Source: Nymphaea colorata (Eukaryota > Streptophyta > Magnoliopsida > Nymphaeales > Nymphaeaceae). From it: a DNA stretch of 64,000 nucleotides. Positions 34,893 through 47,260 of the stretch are shown piece by piece; the stretch's first letter is position 1, and each line of letters starts with the position of its first letter. The notes under the pieces are model-generated. The model did no database searches, was not told the origin of the DNA, and was given only the letters and a program-made list of their open reading frames with translations. The position numbers and the translations under genes are program-made. The stretch covers positions 4,004,704 through 4,068,703 of the forward strand of contig NC_045139.1 in assembly GCF_008831285.2 (NCBI RefSeq), given 5' to 3'.

Positions 34893-35221
34893 TTGTTTGT
34901 GATTGACTTTCTGTTTACTTTTTGCCAAAACATCTAAAAAGGAACAAGAGAAGTATTAAAAAGAAATGTTCTTCTCCATATTATTTATTGTCACAGGCAA
35001 TTCAACACGTCTAGAGTGAGAATATTTGGGAAACTAAAAAAGTATCTAACGTCAGCCAGAAAATAAAGTATTGAATTCGAACGCTACCAAATTGAAGGAA
35101 AAACACAATGCAATGCAGCATGTGTCGATCGAGAAAAGTCCAAATCGACCTGTACCCACCAAATTGTGAGCCTATTCTCATAGGATGAGAGGCTGTTTTG
35201 TCAAACAAGAAAAATGGTTAG
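34893..35221. other. Intergenic DNA upstream of the receptor kinase
   Basis: No gene or repeat recognised. Confidence 0.4.
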
Positions 35222-35901
35222 GACATTCATGCTCTGTATATGTATATATAATTTAATTGCTTTAGGGACACAGACTGCTGCTGCAGGTGGCAGACATGGG
35301 AGGACCATTGGTTGGTGGTTTTGGGGAGAGAGAAAGCAAGAGTTGCAGGGCATTGAGGAGAGGGAAAGTGGTTTTGGCTAAGCAAAGATTAGGGTGGTTT
35401 TAATCTTGAAGCTGGCAAAAACAAACTTTGTTACCAGCCTTTTCAATTAAACAAAGGAAATAAAGGTGAGGGAGGGAAATCAATCAAATCTGGCCGGAGA
35501 TGGAAAGACCAGCTTTTCTTTTGCAGTTAGTGGGGTTCTCTTGGAATCTGCGCGTAGTGGGTGCTCTCTCTCCTCCTCTGTCTCTCTCTACGCTTTCTAC
35601 ACTCCACGCCATGAGGTGAACGAGTCTGAAGGTGCTCGGGTTCTAGCAGAGGAATGTTAGTATGAGCTTTTCTCTCTCTCTCTTTCTTTTAGTCTGAGCC
35701 TCTCTCTCTCTCTCTCTGCAACAACAGCAAATCTCAGGGGCCTGCTGTGTGATATCTTATGCATTAAATGCTGGTCTGCTGGCCTTTATGTTCATGTAAT
35801 GGCTTTTCTCTCTCAGCACTGAGCTCTGAGTTTGCGGAGTTTTTGTCATTAAGAGTGTGAGCCGTCAGGAGACTTGAAGGTAGGTAAGGAGCTCAGGGAA
35901 C
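35222..35901 (+). promoter_or_regulatory. Promoter and long 5' leader region of the ZAR1-like kinase gene
   Basis: A TATA-like stretch (TATATGTATATATAATTTAA) lies near 35239-35258. It is followed by GA-rich (35328-35350) and CT-rich tracts (35568-35590, 35672-35720). Several upstream ATGs are present, including a 64-codon frame at 35466-35660. The transcription start is not known; the TATA position would imply a leader of about 600 bases, possibly with an intron. Confidence 0.45.
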
Positions 35902-38510
35902 ATGGTGAGAGCGTTTCTATTGGTGGTTCTCTTACTGAGCTACAGTGGTGTCCTTCTGTGCTTAAACGAAGAAGGCTTCCTTCTTTTGGCTTTCAAGAAC
36001 GCCATCAGGGATGACCCCCAGAACGTTACCGGCAACTGGAATGCATCTCAAGAGACTCCATGCACTTGGGACGGGGTGATGTGCAGACAAGGCAGAGTGG
36101 TCTCCCTTAGCATGCCCAAGAACCAGCTTCTGGGCTCCTTGCCTTCCGCTCTGGGCTCTTTACGCTTCCTTAGACACATTAATCTAAGGAACAACAGGCT
36201 ATATGGAAGTCTGCCACTAGAGTTGTTTCGTCTTGTGGGTCTCCAGAGTCTGGTTTTGTATGGAAACTCCCTGTCTGGAGCTCTTCCTGCAGAGGTTGGA
36301 GAGCTGAGGTACCTTCAAAACTTGGATTTGTCGGACAATTTCTTGAGTGGTTTTATTCCTTCCTCTCTGCTGAACTGCACTAGGTTGAGGACTTTGATGC
36401 TTGGTCACAACAACTTTGTTGGTGCTCTTCCTCCAGAGTTTGGTGCTAGCTTCAGTGACCTGCAAATGATTAATCTTTCTTATAATGGTTTTGAGGGTCC
36501 TATCCCAAGTGAGATCGGCAGTTTATCCAACCTTCAGGGCACTCTAGACCTGTCACACAACAGATTTTCCGGCCCGATTCCGGCGTCCTTAGGAGGGCTT
36601 CCTGAGAATCTCTACATTGATCTTACCTATAACAATCTCAGTGGCCCGATACCGCGGAATGGCTCCCTGGATAACAGGGGACCAACTGCATACATTGGCA
36701 ATCCAGGTCTCTGTGGTCTTCCATTAAAGAACAGATGCCCTGGGGATTCCCCTGGTTTGCCACTGCCCACTTTGCCAAGGCCTACATTCTCAGGTGTTGC
36801 TACCTCCAGCAGCAAGCACAAGAAATTGGGTACTGGAGGCATAGTGGCCATTGCATTGGGTGATGCTATCGGAATTGCCTTGGTCGCGTTCATTTTTGTA
36901 TCTTGTTATGTGAGAGTTGCTTCTCACAGAAGGAATGGTGATCAACCAAATACCGACAAGGTTCACAAAGGGAAGCAGGAATGCTTATGCTTTAGAAAGG
37001 ATGAATCTGACACACCTTCGGAGAACATGGAGCAGCTTGATTTGGTGCCATTAGACGTGCAGGTAGGATTTGATTTGGACGAGCTTCTGCGAGCACCTGC
37101 ATTTATTCTTGGCAAGAGTGAGATTGGTATAGTCTATAAAGTTGTGCTTGGAAATGGACTGACCTTGGCAGTGAGGAGATTGGGTGAAGGTGGGTCTCAA
37201 AGGTTTAGAGAGTTCCAGCTTGAGGTTGAAGCAATTGGTCGAATTCGACACTCGAACATTGTTGCTCTCCGAGCATATTACTGGTCTGATGATGAAAAAC
37301 TTCTGATCTATGACTATATACCCAATGGAAGTTTGGCATCTGCAATCCATGGTATGCTCTGAGATTCAACTTGTTTTTGTGGTAGATAGTGAGAATCGTC
37401 TTTTCCCTACTCTTGCAAGCTTCCTTTTCTCCAAGTAACCATGAAATTTCATGTTAGATTAGGAGTCAAATATGTTTATCTTGTAGGAAGAATCGTTTTC
37501 TGTTGCTAAAAGTTAGCCCAGATTTCTCAGATTAAATGATGCCTTTGTTTCACCGACGCATTCCTTTGCATCATCTGTTTTTCTTTGAAGTTCATCTTTA
37601 CCTTTCTTTGATCAGCAAACTGCTATATGTTTCTAGATTTAATATTCGGCATTGAACTAGTGGAGTAGATAAGAACTTGTCAGCAAAATGCTGTATCTAT
37701 CTAGAGTTAATATCAGGCGTTAAACTAGTGCAGTAAAAATTATCCAAGAATTGTTCCTTTAACAGATCATATTGCGGTGGTCAGATTATGTACAACTGGA
37801 CATGTGAAATTTCATGTGGATTTTCTTTGTCCTATTAGTGCTAATCATGGTTTGTTTTGGCTACAATTACAGGGAAGAGTGAAAATCCTTTGGTATGGGA
37901 GGTAAGAGTTGGAATTGCAAAGGGGTTAGCGAAGGGACTGGCTTACTTGCATGGGTTCAGCCCCAGGAAGTATGTCCATGGGGATCTGAAGCCTACAAAT
38001 ATACTCTTGGGGGAGATGATGGAACCATACATATCAGATTTTGGATTGGGGAGGCTGGCAAACATTGCAGGTGAGTCACCAGGTTTGCAATCTAATCGCG
38101 TACCAACTGATAACAGGCAACAACAATCATCTGAATCTGCAGCCAACTTAATTGTCAGTCCCAGATCCCTGTATCAAGCACCTGAAGCACCAAAACTTCT
38201 AAAACCATCGCAAAAGTGGGATGTTTACTCGTATGGGGTGATTCTGTTAGAGTTGATAACTGGTAGGTCAACAGAAGTTTTGATGTCGACCTCAGAGATG
38301 GATATAGTGAGCTGGGTTCAGTTGTGTATGGATGAGAAGAAGCCTTTTTCAGATGTTGTGGATCCTGTTCTTCTGCGCCAAATGCAAATGGAAGAGGAAA
38401 TGATTGGTGTTTTCAAGATTGCATTGCAATGTGTCAATAGCAATCCAGAAAGAAGGCCATCAATGAGGAACGTCGCTGATTTGCTGGACAGACTGACATG
38501 CACCGGCTAA
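35902..38510 (+). CDS. ZAR1: LRR receptor-like kinase, ZAR1 (ZYGOTIC ARREST 1) type
   Basis: Two exons, 35902-37351 and 37873-38510, joined in phase 1 (CATG/GTATGC to ACAG/GGAAG), give 695 residues; Arabidopsis ZAR1 is similar in length. Order: signal peptide (about 1-20), LRRNT domain with CTWDGVMC, five to six LRRs (about 75-265), a proline-rich juxtamembrane stretch, one membrane helix (about 314-338) and a cytoplasmic kinase (about 395-690). The kinase is atypical: the glycine loop is G404-K-S-E-I-G409, the ATP lysine position is Arg (R425 in AVRRL), HRD reads HGD (519-521), while DFG (539-541) is kept. ZAR1 in Arabidopsis acts at the plasma membrane in asymmetric division of the zygote and binds calmodulin and G-beta; the same role here is inference. 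The start is the first ATG that gives a signal peptide. Confidence 0.92.
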
Positions 38511-39065
38511 GAATGTGAAGCTCAACTATTGTTTATGGCAGCTGTTAAATATATTGCCACGAAAGAAGCTCCACAGGGGATATGTTAGAATAAAGTGAAT
38601 CGGAGTTCTCAGTTGCAGTTCATTCAAAAAGGTTGTGTTCCACGCTGGAGTCTTTTGTATTGTTGAAAGGTGCAGTTCGAAAGCTCCCTTGTTCCTATCA
38701 CAACTTGTGAATTTGTTCCATTTCAACAAGATAAAAGGCATATGGCGTGCTTTCTTTCCGTGGTGCTTAAACCTGTTGTAACTTTGTTATTTGAATGTAG
38801 TATGTGAATTTTGCAGTTATCCTATTCATAGTTTGTTTTAAGATATACATTGAATGATGGTAAATCCATGTTAGTAACGTGGTTTTGACATCAAATTAGT
38901 TCAAAAGAACTAGTTTTTAGTGCCAAAGTCAGGTTTCTAACAAGCTCTTAGGGTCAATGGAAGTAAGGTTACTACACTGCATCAACCAAACGAGCCACAT
39001 ATCTGGCTGGCCCGTGATTCGTTCATTTAGCACTTAGTGAAAGAATATCGACTGAATGAAGAGGA
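38511..39065. other. 3' flank of the ZAR1-like gene and intergenic DNA
   Basis: Probably includes the 3' untranslated region (AT-rich, with a possible polyadenylation signal region near 38725). No other gene. Confidence 0.4.
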
Positions 39066-39161
39066 AGATTACCCAGATCTTGGCCATGGGGCATCAGTAT
39101 CCACATTCTGCAAAGATTACCCAGATCTTGGCCATGGGGCATCAGTATCCACATTCTGCAA
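39066..39161. repeat. Perfect 48-bp tandem duplication
   Basis: Two adjacent copies of a 48-bp unit beginning AGATTACCCAGATCTTGGCC and ending CCACATTCTGCAA appear identical by eye. Confidence 0.9.
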
Positions 39162-41285
39162 GAAAAAAGATCTGTTTGTTGTCGTGAGCAACAGAAATAT
39201 TCTGGCTTTTGCAAGCTTTTTTAGGTCTAGAGGAATATATGATCAGTAAGAATGTCTCCGATCTGCATATGCTTGATGAACTTGTCCTTTAGTTGTAACC
39301 AATATCTCTTCGACACTCTTGTTCCAGTACCTACAAGTTGTGTCCTAAAAGATTCTCATATAACAGGACTGGTTACTGTTCACACCACTGGAAACCACTG
39401 CCATTAATAAATAAAACCAAGGCACTGAACAAACGAAAACTTTGGTACTTCCAATTCAGTAGTCAACAACACCATTCAAATAAAATAGCTCTTGAGCTTC
39501 TGGATTCAAGGTATTCAGAACATAAAAAACTACATTGGTGCATGGGCTATCAAGTTCCCACACATCCAGAAAACTCGCTTGTTTTCTCTTGTGATGCAGA
39601 AAAAAGAAAGAAAAATGTAAAGTATAACCAACAAAATCATGCCAATATAATAGTATTGGTCATGTGGGTCCTGTAAATTTATCAATAATTTTGGCTTTCC
39701 AATATCAATGGGAGCTGTTGACGAGACAGTTGTGCTTAGTGAATGGAACCCGATGGCTTGTGATGCGTAAATAAAAGGTTTACAGCAGGCATGGAAGACA
39801 GAGCATGGTTACGGATACTGATAGCAGCCTCTTTAGACTCTGTCTCTTTAGATGTAGAAAACAAAGAGGCCGTTATTTAAAATGTTTAGGAGAACTTCTA
39901 CCTTCGACTTATTTTTTCTTGAAGAAAAGCCAAAAGAGGTGAAATATTTCACCCCATTTAGTCTAAGTGTGAAGCGTACATCACCTAGTACACCTCGAAA
40001 AACATTTTCAGTCATATCAAACGCCCCCTAGATGACTTTTTGTTTTTTTGATGTAAAAATGTACTTAATCAAGGTCACCCATATGAGAATGAGACAATCT
40101 GGGGCTGAGATACATGGTGCAGGATCATCACTTGTTGGCCTTTGTGCTTTGTTTTTTCCTGTACTTTTTAGGGACTCCAACGGGTCGGGTCTGGGTCAAA
40201 TGTAAATAAGGTGACCCTAGATCCATATTAATTTCCTGCAGTTCTAATCTGCATCCATCTAAGAACACAGATATATAAAGTTGCAGAAGTTCTTGGAAAG
40301 CTTGGCTGTAGCATGTCTTTTCGTGTATAAACATGAAAATGATGGCTCTGCGATGGGCCGAAAACAAGGAAATCTGCTCATAGTTTGATCTGCTCGACTT
40401 GTAAAGAACTCAGAAGGTTGAGTTCGGCATTGGTACCTGTTAGACTTGGCTTGATTTATTTAAGCTTCACAATGAACAGTGGGAGTAAGCATATATAGCT
40501 AATGCGAAACAGGTTGATGAAGTGCTTCTATTGAAAGTGAATCAGTTTGGAATTGAAATTCTATTGTAAGCATTCTATTTTTAGCTTGACAGTATGCTTA
40601 GAATTCAAACTTTGTTATTGAATGCAGACACAGTATGTTCAAGCTTGAACGCATCAAGATTGGTTCTTTGTCTCATTTACCAGGAATAGTGTTGCAGATT
40701 TTGCAGGAGAGTTCTCTGCAGTTCATTTGTCGCACGGGGAGACTGCACCCAGTTCAAGAAACTTTGTCGCTCTCCCAGTATCGTGAATTATTTGAATTAA
40801 CAAGCTCTGAATCACACGCAAACACATCTTGAAAAATAAAATCATCACTAGATGGTACAACTTTCACACGTTTACTTAGTGGAAGCGGAATATTCATTTG
40901 CAGAAGCAACACATTTTCAGATATTCAATGTAAATCACATGCAAAATTGCATGTCATTCAGCACCCTGTCAGTTCTGTGCCCTCATTTTGAACTATAGCG
41001 TGGGGATATGATTCATCTTGCCAAAGTTCGAATTACACGACAGTAAGTAGAGGATCCAACAATCAGTTATTTCTTTAAGCGTTGTTTAATTTATGTCCAA
41101 GTAGGCTTCATCCAATCTCGTTTCAAGACAAAGTCTAAATTTATATATCTATATCGACCATAAACTAAAATGCTTTTGAAAGTGAACAACTATCTAATCC
41201 GAAGGCCAAAGTCAGATCATTGTCAGATGAACCCAGATTGATTTTGCTAATTTTCATATCCTGCCTCCTTGCTATGTGTGTGTAA
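39162..41285. other. Intergenic DNA, no gene recognised
   Basis: Short frames (for example 39338-39676 and 40635-40832) lack recognised domains and splice context. No clear repeat was seen. Confidence 0.35.
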
Positions 41286-41310
41286 ATAATATATATATAT
41301 AGATATATAT

Positions 41311-41357
<47 letters not shown>
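41286..41357. repeat. (TA)n plus (GA)n microsatellites
   Basis: A short interrupted TA tract at 41289-41310 is followed by about 22 GA units at 41314-41357. Confidence 0.9.
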
Positions 41358-41359
<2 letters not shown>

Positions 41360-42590
41360 CCTAGCTAGTCCTTTGAACTGCATAAGCAACTCGTGACTGC
41401 TTCTAGGTAGAAGGCCACATAATCTGCCAAACCATATTCTGATACAGATATACAATCTCTCATTTTTACTTGCATTTAGAATGGTTGAATGAGATCAACA
41501 GCGGGTGATAATGTAAGATTTATTTGAAACTGTAGTCAACTGGATGTGATCTGGACATATTTTGCTTGCCTAGCTAGCTTCATCATGAGTTTGATCCAGT
41601 TCTGTTTACATGCCGAGCCAAATTGAACTATGAGCAACTTGACTTATTTCTCAGGCCTAGATGCAACATTATCAACACAAAATAGAGAGCACATGTGGTT
41701 TATCTTTCTGTGGTTGGATCGCGTTCGACCCACAAATCAGTTGATCCACAGAATCCAATGTTTCTGATCATATGTGCCATTAGAACATATTGGGCTCTAA
41801 TCCTTATACCAACTTAGATTTGTATTACAGACTGTTTATATAGGTGCAGGTTGGTCTGACATTGAATCCAGGTGCACACTATTGACACACCTAACCCAGC
41901 TCCCTTAAACCATAGAAAGATAAAAATGTACCAACCCTAGTTTAGATCTATGTGTGTTTCAAGGGTTCAGTCGCAGTCGTACCTATGGAGAAGCAGATGG
42001 CGCTATCCAATGGCCCCATATTTCATAATCAAACACAGGACACCGGTACCCAACCAAGAGCAGGACCACACTTACACTACCTATCCCATTTTGGCAGGGC
42101 CAATTTTGTTCTATTTCAAGGCATTAAACAAATTTGTCCAGGACGCATGCGCCCTCGCAGAAGGGGACTAAGAATACTAATGAAAACTTAATGAAGAGCA
42201 GGTACCTTGGTCCCTTGTAGTATTGGACCATCAGTATCTTGAGATGGACACGACGTATATGCAGTCCCCACAGAGTGCCTTTTCATGCTTATACTACAGT
42301 AGAGAAAAGATGAAAGATGCATGAAGGGTGGAAAGGTAGTGATAGCTCTTAAAAAAACTCCAAGAGGGGCGCTGAGTAAAGTGAAGATAAAGGGACAAAG
42401 CGTGACCATATGCGTAAGAAAGTCTTGTTGTTTTCTGCACCTTGAGTTCCATATTGATCAGATGAGGCCACAGTGATAGGGCTGGATCTGAAGGGTTGCC
42501 CACAAGATGACCGAAGAATCACCATACACTTGAATGGCAGCTCCCTCACAGCCCATCTCCAGCACACGTGATGCAACAAAACAAGCAATA
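41358..42590. other. Intergenic DNA, no gene recognised
   Basis: Moderate GC content, with several overlapping short frames on both strands at 41950-42600 but no family recognised. Confidence 0.35.
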
Positions 42591-42648
<58 letters not shown>

Positions 42649-42661
42649 TGAGAGAGAGAGA
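42591..42661. repeat. (TA)n(GA)n compound microsatellite
   Basis: About 19 TA units (42592-42629) run straight into GA repeats (42629-42661). Confidence 0.9.
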
Positions 42662-43295
42662 GTTCATATGCTTTCTGGCAGATATAATAGAGTACACCTA
42701 TTTAGTTGCTCACGTGAAATACAAGGACAGATGGTGAACTGGCTTCTTACTGGGTACAGTTGATATGTGGATTTTGTCCTTCTGCTAGGAGGGGTAAACA
42801 AACTGACGTCGGCATATTCAACCTTTGTATGTATATATAGATATATACATGTCATTATACTTTCTGTAAATAACGAAGTTTAGAGAAATAAACAAGAGCA
42901 GGAGAGACAGGCTAGGGTTGGCCGAGACTATTTTCCCTCAGCTAAATATTTCCATGGGAGAATCTCTCTCCCTCTCTCTTTGAGAGAGAAAATAGTACTG
43001 AGAGCACATATGTATGCATATCCACATTTGGCAGACTAACTCTAGGAGCTGAAGACCATATTGTAATCTATGCATGTGCCAAAGCTTAAACTGGCATCCA
43101 GGATAGCAAGATATGCTTTGAAGCAGTCAGAGTGTAAAATCATGGCTTGGAAGTATAGTCACAAAAAAACACACTATTTTCAAAAAAAAAACGCGAGAAA
43201 ATGAAATGCCGTTTAAAACTGAAAAAAAAACATGTTTTTTGAAAAAAAAAACATTAAAAAACGAAAAAAGCTTTTCTATTTTTTATTTGTTGCAA
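42662..43295. other. Intergenic DNA, no gene recognised
   Basis: Short (CT)n/(GA)n tracts at 42965-42990 and A-runs at 43180-43262. No gene. Confidence 0.4.
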
Positions 43296-43450
43296 ATCTA
43301 CTTACCTTTTGATGTTTGTGTTATTATTTTCTCACTTATTTTATTTTTCTCTATTTTTAGTTTTTACAATTTTTAAAAATTTACCATATTTTTCCCTTTT
43401 TTTCAAGCTCGCCATATTATACCCAAAAAAAACCTCGCCGTCTAAAACTC
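43296..43450 (+). repeat. AT-rich dispersed repeat, copy 2 of 3 (most diverged)
   Basis: Shares TTTTTAAAAATTTACC, CATATTATACC and CTCGCCGT with the other two copies (33056-33250 and the reverse strand of 57620-57790). Confidence 0.45.
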
Positions 43451-44575
43451 TGAAACATTATTTGACTATGCTTGAAACTTTTGGACATCTTTTATTGTTT
43501 TCAACTGGCACGCTGAGATTAGGCAGACTTCCTACCAGATTATATTAAGAGACTCATTCCGCGTATAATTCACGTATGTTTTATTTTTTTAATTGGATCT
43601 CCAGACAGACCGTGTACCAAGCTTCTGTACATTCTACTTAAATGTCTTAATGGTATCCATAGTCCGCAATTTCTAGATTAATAGTAACTAGGATTAACTC
43701 ATTATACTAATCAATCAAATAGTGATTCACCAACCTCAAAGAAGCTTCATGCCAATCATATACTGATCTCACAAAAGATGAAATCCATGGCCAGCTGCAA
43801 GTGTACAGAGGCAGCAGTACCCCGATCTTCTCCTGTGAGTCTACAGTATCAATTTTCTATAGGAAGGAGACACCAACTCCCACATGAGCAGCATAGAATG
43901 AAGTGGGCAAGGACCTTCTGTCATTTTCTGAGTGAAGAATGATTGTTCAAGTGTACAACTTTCATCATGCAGTTCTTGATCACATGCATTCTTCTAGACC
44001 TCACCTCCTTCTTGCTTCCAAAACTTGAATGGAAAGAATACCAACAAGATCACAAGAGCACAAATCTTGGGACACATAGATTCTGGGCCAACACATCTAG
44101 TGGGAGAATAATTCATCACATATGATGCCATTGTGCCAATTCATAATGCTCAAGTTGTTAGGGATACTTAGCTGGGCACGGCGCAAAACTACAAATCATG
44201 GTCCGAAACTACAAATCATGTCTGTTTTTCTTGGAAAAGATGTTCTAGCTTCAGAAACTTTTGTCATTGTGAGGCTTCAAGAGGTTGGTGTAGTAGACCA
44301 AGCGCGGCCGAGCTAGGATCATCAATGATTTGGATCTGATATGAAGATTTTGGCATTTTTTGATGTACAAAGTTGATAAAATTCTGAACCAGCATTATGT
44401 CAAGGGGAAATGCATAGTCCAGCACCTATAAGCGCCGGCGCAGGTCTATGAATAAGCCAAAGTTGTTACTATACAGCCTGAATTATTTATCCTTAGTACC
44501 TATTTGGTTGAGTTCTGTTTAACTCCATCTTGCCAATAAAAAGGCCAAAAATTGTACATCTAAAACACATTATTG
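43451..44575. other. Intergenic DNA, no gene recognised
   Basis: Unremarkable sequence. The phrase AACTACAAATCATG at 44188 and 44208 is a 20-bp local duplication. Confidence 0.35.
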
Positions 44576-44830
44576 CAGATTGCAAGAGGTTTGAGCACTG
44601 AGGCATGTTTCCAATTTGTTCTTGAAAAGCTTGAAAAGACTTTTGGTAGAAAGGAATGTGAAAGGGGTTGAGATTAGTGTAGTTCCCCATGTGCAAAGGA
44701 ATCTTATGATTTGTGGGTTAATCAAATCAAAATGTACATGCCAAAACAGTTTCTTGCATATGAATGCACAAGTGTCCAAACACAAAAGGGATCGACGATT
44801 TTTTTTCGAACAATTCAGAGGGAAAACAGT
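44576..44830 (+). repeat. Dispersed repeat, copy 1 (related to 45960-46205)
   Basis: Shares in order TTTTGGTAGAAAGGAATGTG, GTTGAGATTAGTGTAGTT, CATGTGCAAAGGAATCTT and AATCAAA with corresponding words at 45960-46205. The copies are substantially diverged but collinear. Confidence 0.55.
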
Positions 44831-45624
44831 CATCAACTCTGTGGAGAGCTGCTGAGCCAGAAATTTTTTGCTAAAGGGTGCTTGCTTTGCCGGAAGTGAG
44901 CTGAAAAAGCAGCAGCAACAACTTAAGCAATAGGGCCTAAAGGGAAAACTGGGGAAGTTGTGTTCTTTCGCGGGGTTTAGTATTGGAGTCTCTCATAGGT
45001 TATTCCAAATCCGAAGGAGTAAATCAAGCAATAGAAAAAAAAAAAAAACCTGACTTAGACAAGGCGCCAACCATGGTCCAGTAGGGGCACCCCATATGGT
45101 TGGACCTAAGTCCAACTGTATCCCAATTAAAAACCATTTGGCTTGTTTGAGAAACTGCTGGCACTAGCCCACATGTGGTTTTGCCCCTTCTTTAACATGA
45201 CTTCATTCCCATTCATATAATTATATCAATAGATACAATTATAAGTTAAACTCATTGGATAAACTATAATTGAGAAAATGATGGATTTAAATCTAGTTCG
45301 TACCATTACGTACTTAAGTTTATAATAATTTAAATGAATCTTTATAGATGTAATTGCATGTTAAACTCATTGGATGAGGTATAGTTATGCAAACAAATGA
45401 CCTAAATCTCATTCGTATCAAAACACTATGCTCTGGCATGCACACTAGCAGCCAAACAAGTGTAGCCCACTTCAACTAGGCCAAACCTTTCAAGTCTATG
45501 AAATGTAGGATTGGTAGATGCCACAATTGCAGATGAGAGCCAATTGGCATTGGGAGTCATATTTTGATGACAAATCTAAGTAGTTAGAATGGAAATGAAT
45601 CAAGTGTCACACACAGTGAGAACT
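44831..45624. other. Intergenic DNA, no gene recognised
   Basis: Within 45220-45430 the phrase TTAAACTCATTGGAT(A/G)A recurs 120 bp apart with similar flanks, a small diverged tandem duplication. No gene. Confidence 0.4.
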
Positions 45625-45821
45625 AGGGGCGGAGCTAGGATTTTTTTCAGCGGCAGGCCAAACAGTCCAACCTTGGATCAGGGTACGGTCAAACTGAACC
45701 CGAATCTAAAAAATACATTGCACAACTAATTTTTTTTAAAAAAATTCAATGTATTTTTTTTTTCAATTAGTTGGGATGGGGCCATGGCCTAGGTGGGCCC
45801 TCCCTCCTTCTGCCCCTGGTG
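45625..45821 (+). mobile_element. Non-autonomous element of the AGGGGC-GGAGC family, copy 2
   Basis: Starts CTAGGGGCGGAGCTAGGATT and ends CTCCTTCTGCCCCTGGT, whose reverse reads ACCAGGGGCAGAAGGAG. This gives an imperfect terminal inverted pair. Its inside is collinear with 27897-28095. Confidence 0.65.
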
Positions 45822-45959
45822 CGAACGAAGACTTTATGATTTTAATTGGTTGCACAAGCTGATCCAGTTCTTGGCCATATGTGTCTCTGGTAGATAGACA
45901 TGGTTTAACTCCTATGTATAAAAATTGGTCTTTGGATAAGCCAGACTTATTGTTAGATC

Positions 45960-46205
45960 ACCATAAGCAGAAACTGTATTATGGTTCACATTAGAAAATT
46001 CAAAATTTCCAAAGGAGTTTTGATAGAAAGAAATGTGAATTAAAAAAGAGTTCACATTAATGTGGTTTATCATGTACGAAGGAATCTTGTGAATTATGAG
46101 CAAATCAAACACAAAGTGAGACATGTCAGAAAAGATTTTTCCTGTGTATTCGAGAGTAGCCAAAAGCACAAATAGAATTAACAGTACTTTCCCATCGAAA
46201 ATGAC
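45960..46205 (+). repeat. Dispersed repeat, copy 2 (related to 44576-44830)
   Basis: Contains GTTTTGATAGAAAGAAATGTG, GTTCACATTAATGTGGTTTA, CATGTACGAAGGAATCTT and AATCAAACAC, collinear with the copy about 1.4 kb upstream. Confidence 0.55.
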
Positions 46206-47205
46206 AGTCATGGGCGCACCACTAATTCTGACTATACCTTGAATTTATGATCCCAGGTGCTCTTAGATCTATGGCTATGTTTGATAGTCTCAATCCGAGA
46301 TCCAAGGCTACAACAAATTTTAGAACCAGTGTTACATTCCAGATCGAGGCTATCAAACATCGCCCTAGGGATTTAAAATCTCCAGATCTATCATCTTCTC
46401 TAAACAGTGCTTGTCGTTCGTGTCGCATCCGAAACGAGGACCGATTGAACCAATTCGAAGAATTTCCCATACAAGTATTGAAAACGGATTTGAAAACCTA
46501 GGATCTAAAATCCATTGATTTCGTAAACAGTGGATCTCTCCAAACTTTGGCTTTTGTAAAGACTAATATGCATGAATAGGTTTGATAGATTTTTCAACTT
46601 GGAGGACTGAGTCCAATTGACGTTAATTTGGAGAAAAGCTACCATGTTTGAATTGACAAATTATCTATGCACTAATAGAATGAGAAAGGGAAATTGTTCA
46701 AACTGCAAATTCACTTGCAAAATGCTTATTTGTTACTGCTAAAGAGGCTTCGCAAGCCAAATCTTGCTTCGTTTTTTTTTTGTATGTAAGTGGGCAGAAT
46801 TCAAAAACGCTATATGTTTGAGCTTGACTTCAGAGACTCATTAATAAATATGGATGCATGTTAAAATACTTTAGACAAGTTACATCAAGGACAAAGCTAG
46901 AAAACTCATAATACCAACTTACAATACATAAGCTGTGTTTTTTGTGTAATTTTTTCCTTATAGATGTAATCTTATGATTGATTTGATTTAGCGTGAAATG
47001 TACATTAAGCCAGCCAGATTTCAGGAGCCTTCTTGGTAACTAAAAAAAAATAATGGTTCTTATAGGACATCGTGAAAAATTAACATCTTCTATAACAAAA
47101 AATAAGTGAAAGAATGTTTTCGGGTTATATGGTTATTGGATTCCTCTCCGGCCATCTCTATGAAGCTGATGGACGGATGGCGAGAGGAATCCAATAACCC
47201 CCCGG

Positions 47206-47210
<5 letters not shown>
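46206..47210. other. Intergenic DNA, no gene recognised
   Basis: No supported coding frame. The phrase GAGGAATCCAATAAC(C) near 47180 is mirrored by GTTATTGGATTCCTC near 47131, giving a short inverted repeat of about 15 bp with a 35-bp spacer. Confidence 0.4.
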
Positions 47211-47239
<29 letters not shown>

Positions 47240-47260
47240 AAAGAAAGAGAGAGAGAGGGA
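47211..47260. repeat. (TA)n and (GA)n microsatellite
   Basis: CACACACATA, about 11 TA units, then AAAGAAAGAGAGAGAGAG. Confidence 0.85.

Noticed and set aside
41950..42600. Overlapping short frames on both strands suggesting a gene
   Set aside because: Frames conflict, none has a recognised motif and no exon chain could be built.
43309..44316. Several short plus-strand frames
   Set aside because: AT-rich, mostly Phe/Leu/Ser. No domain, no splice context, no conservation that I can recognise.
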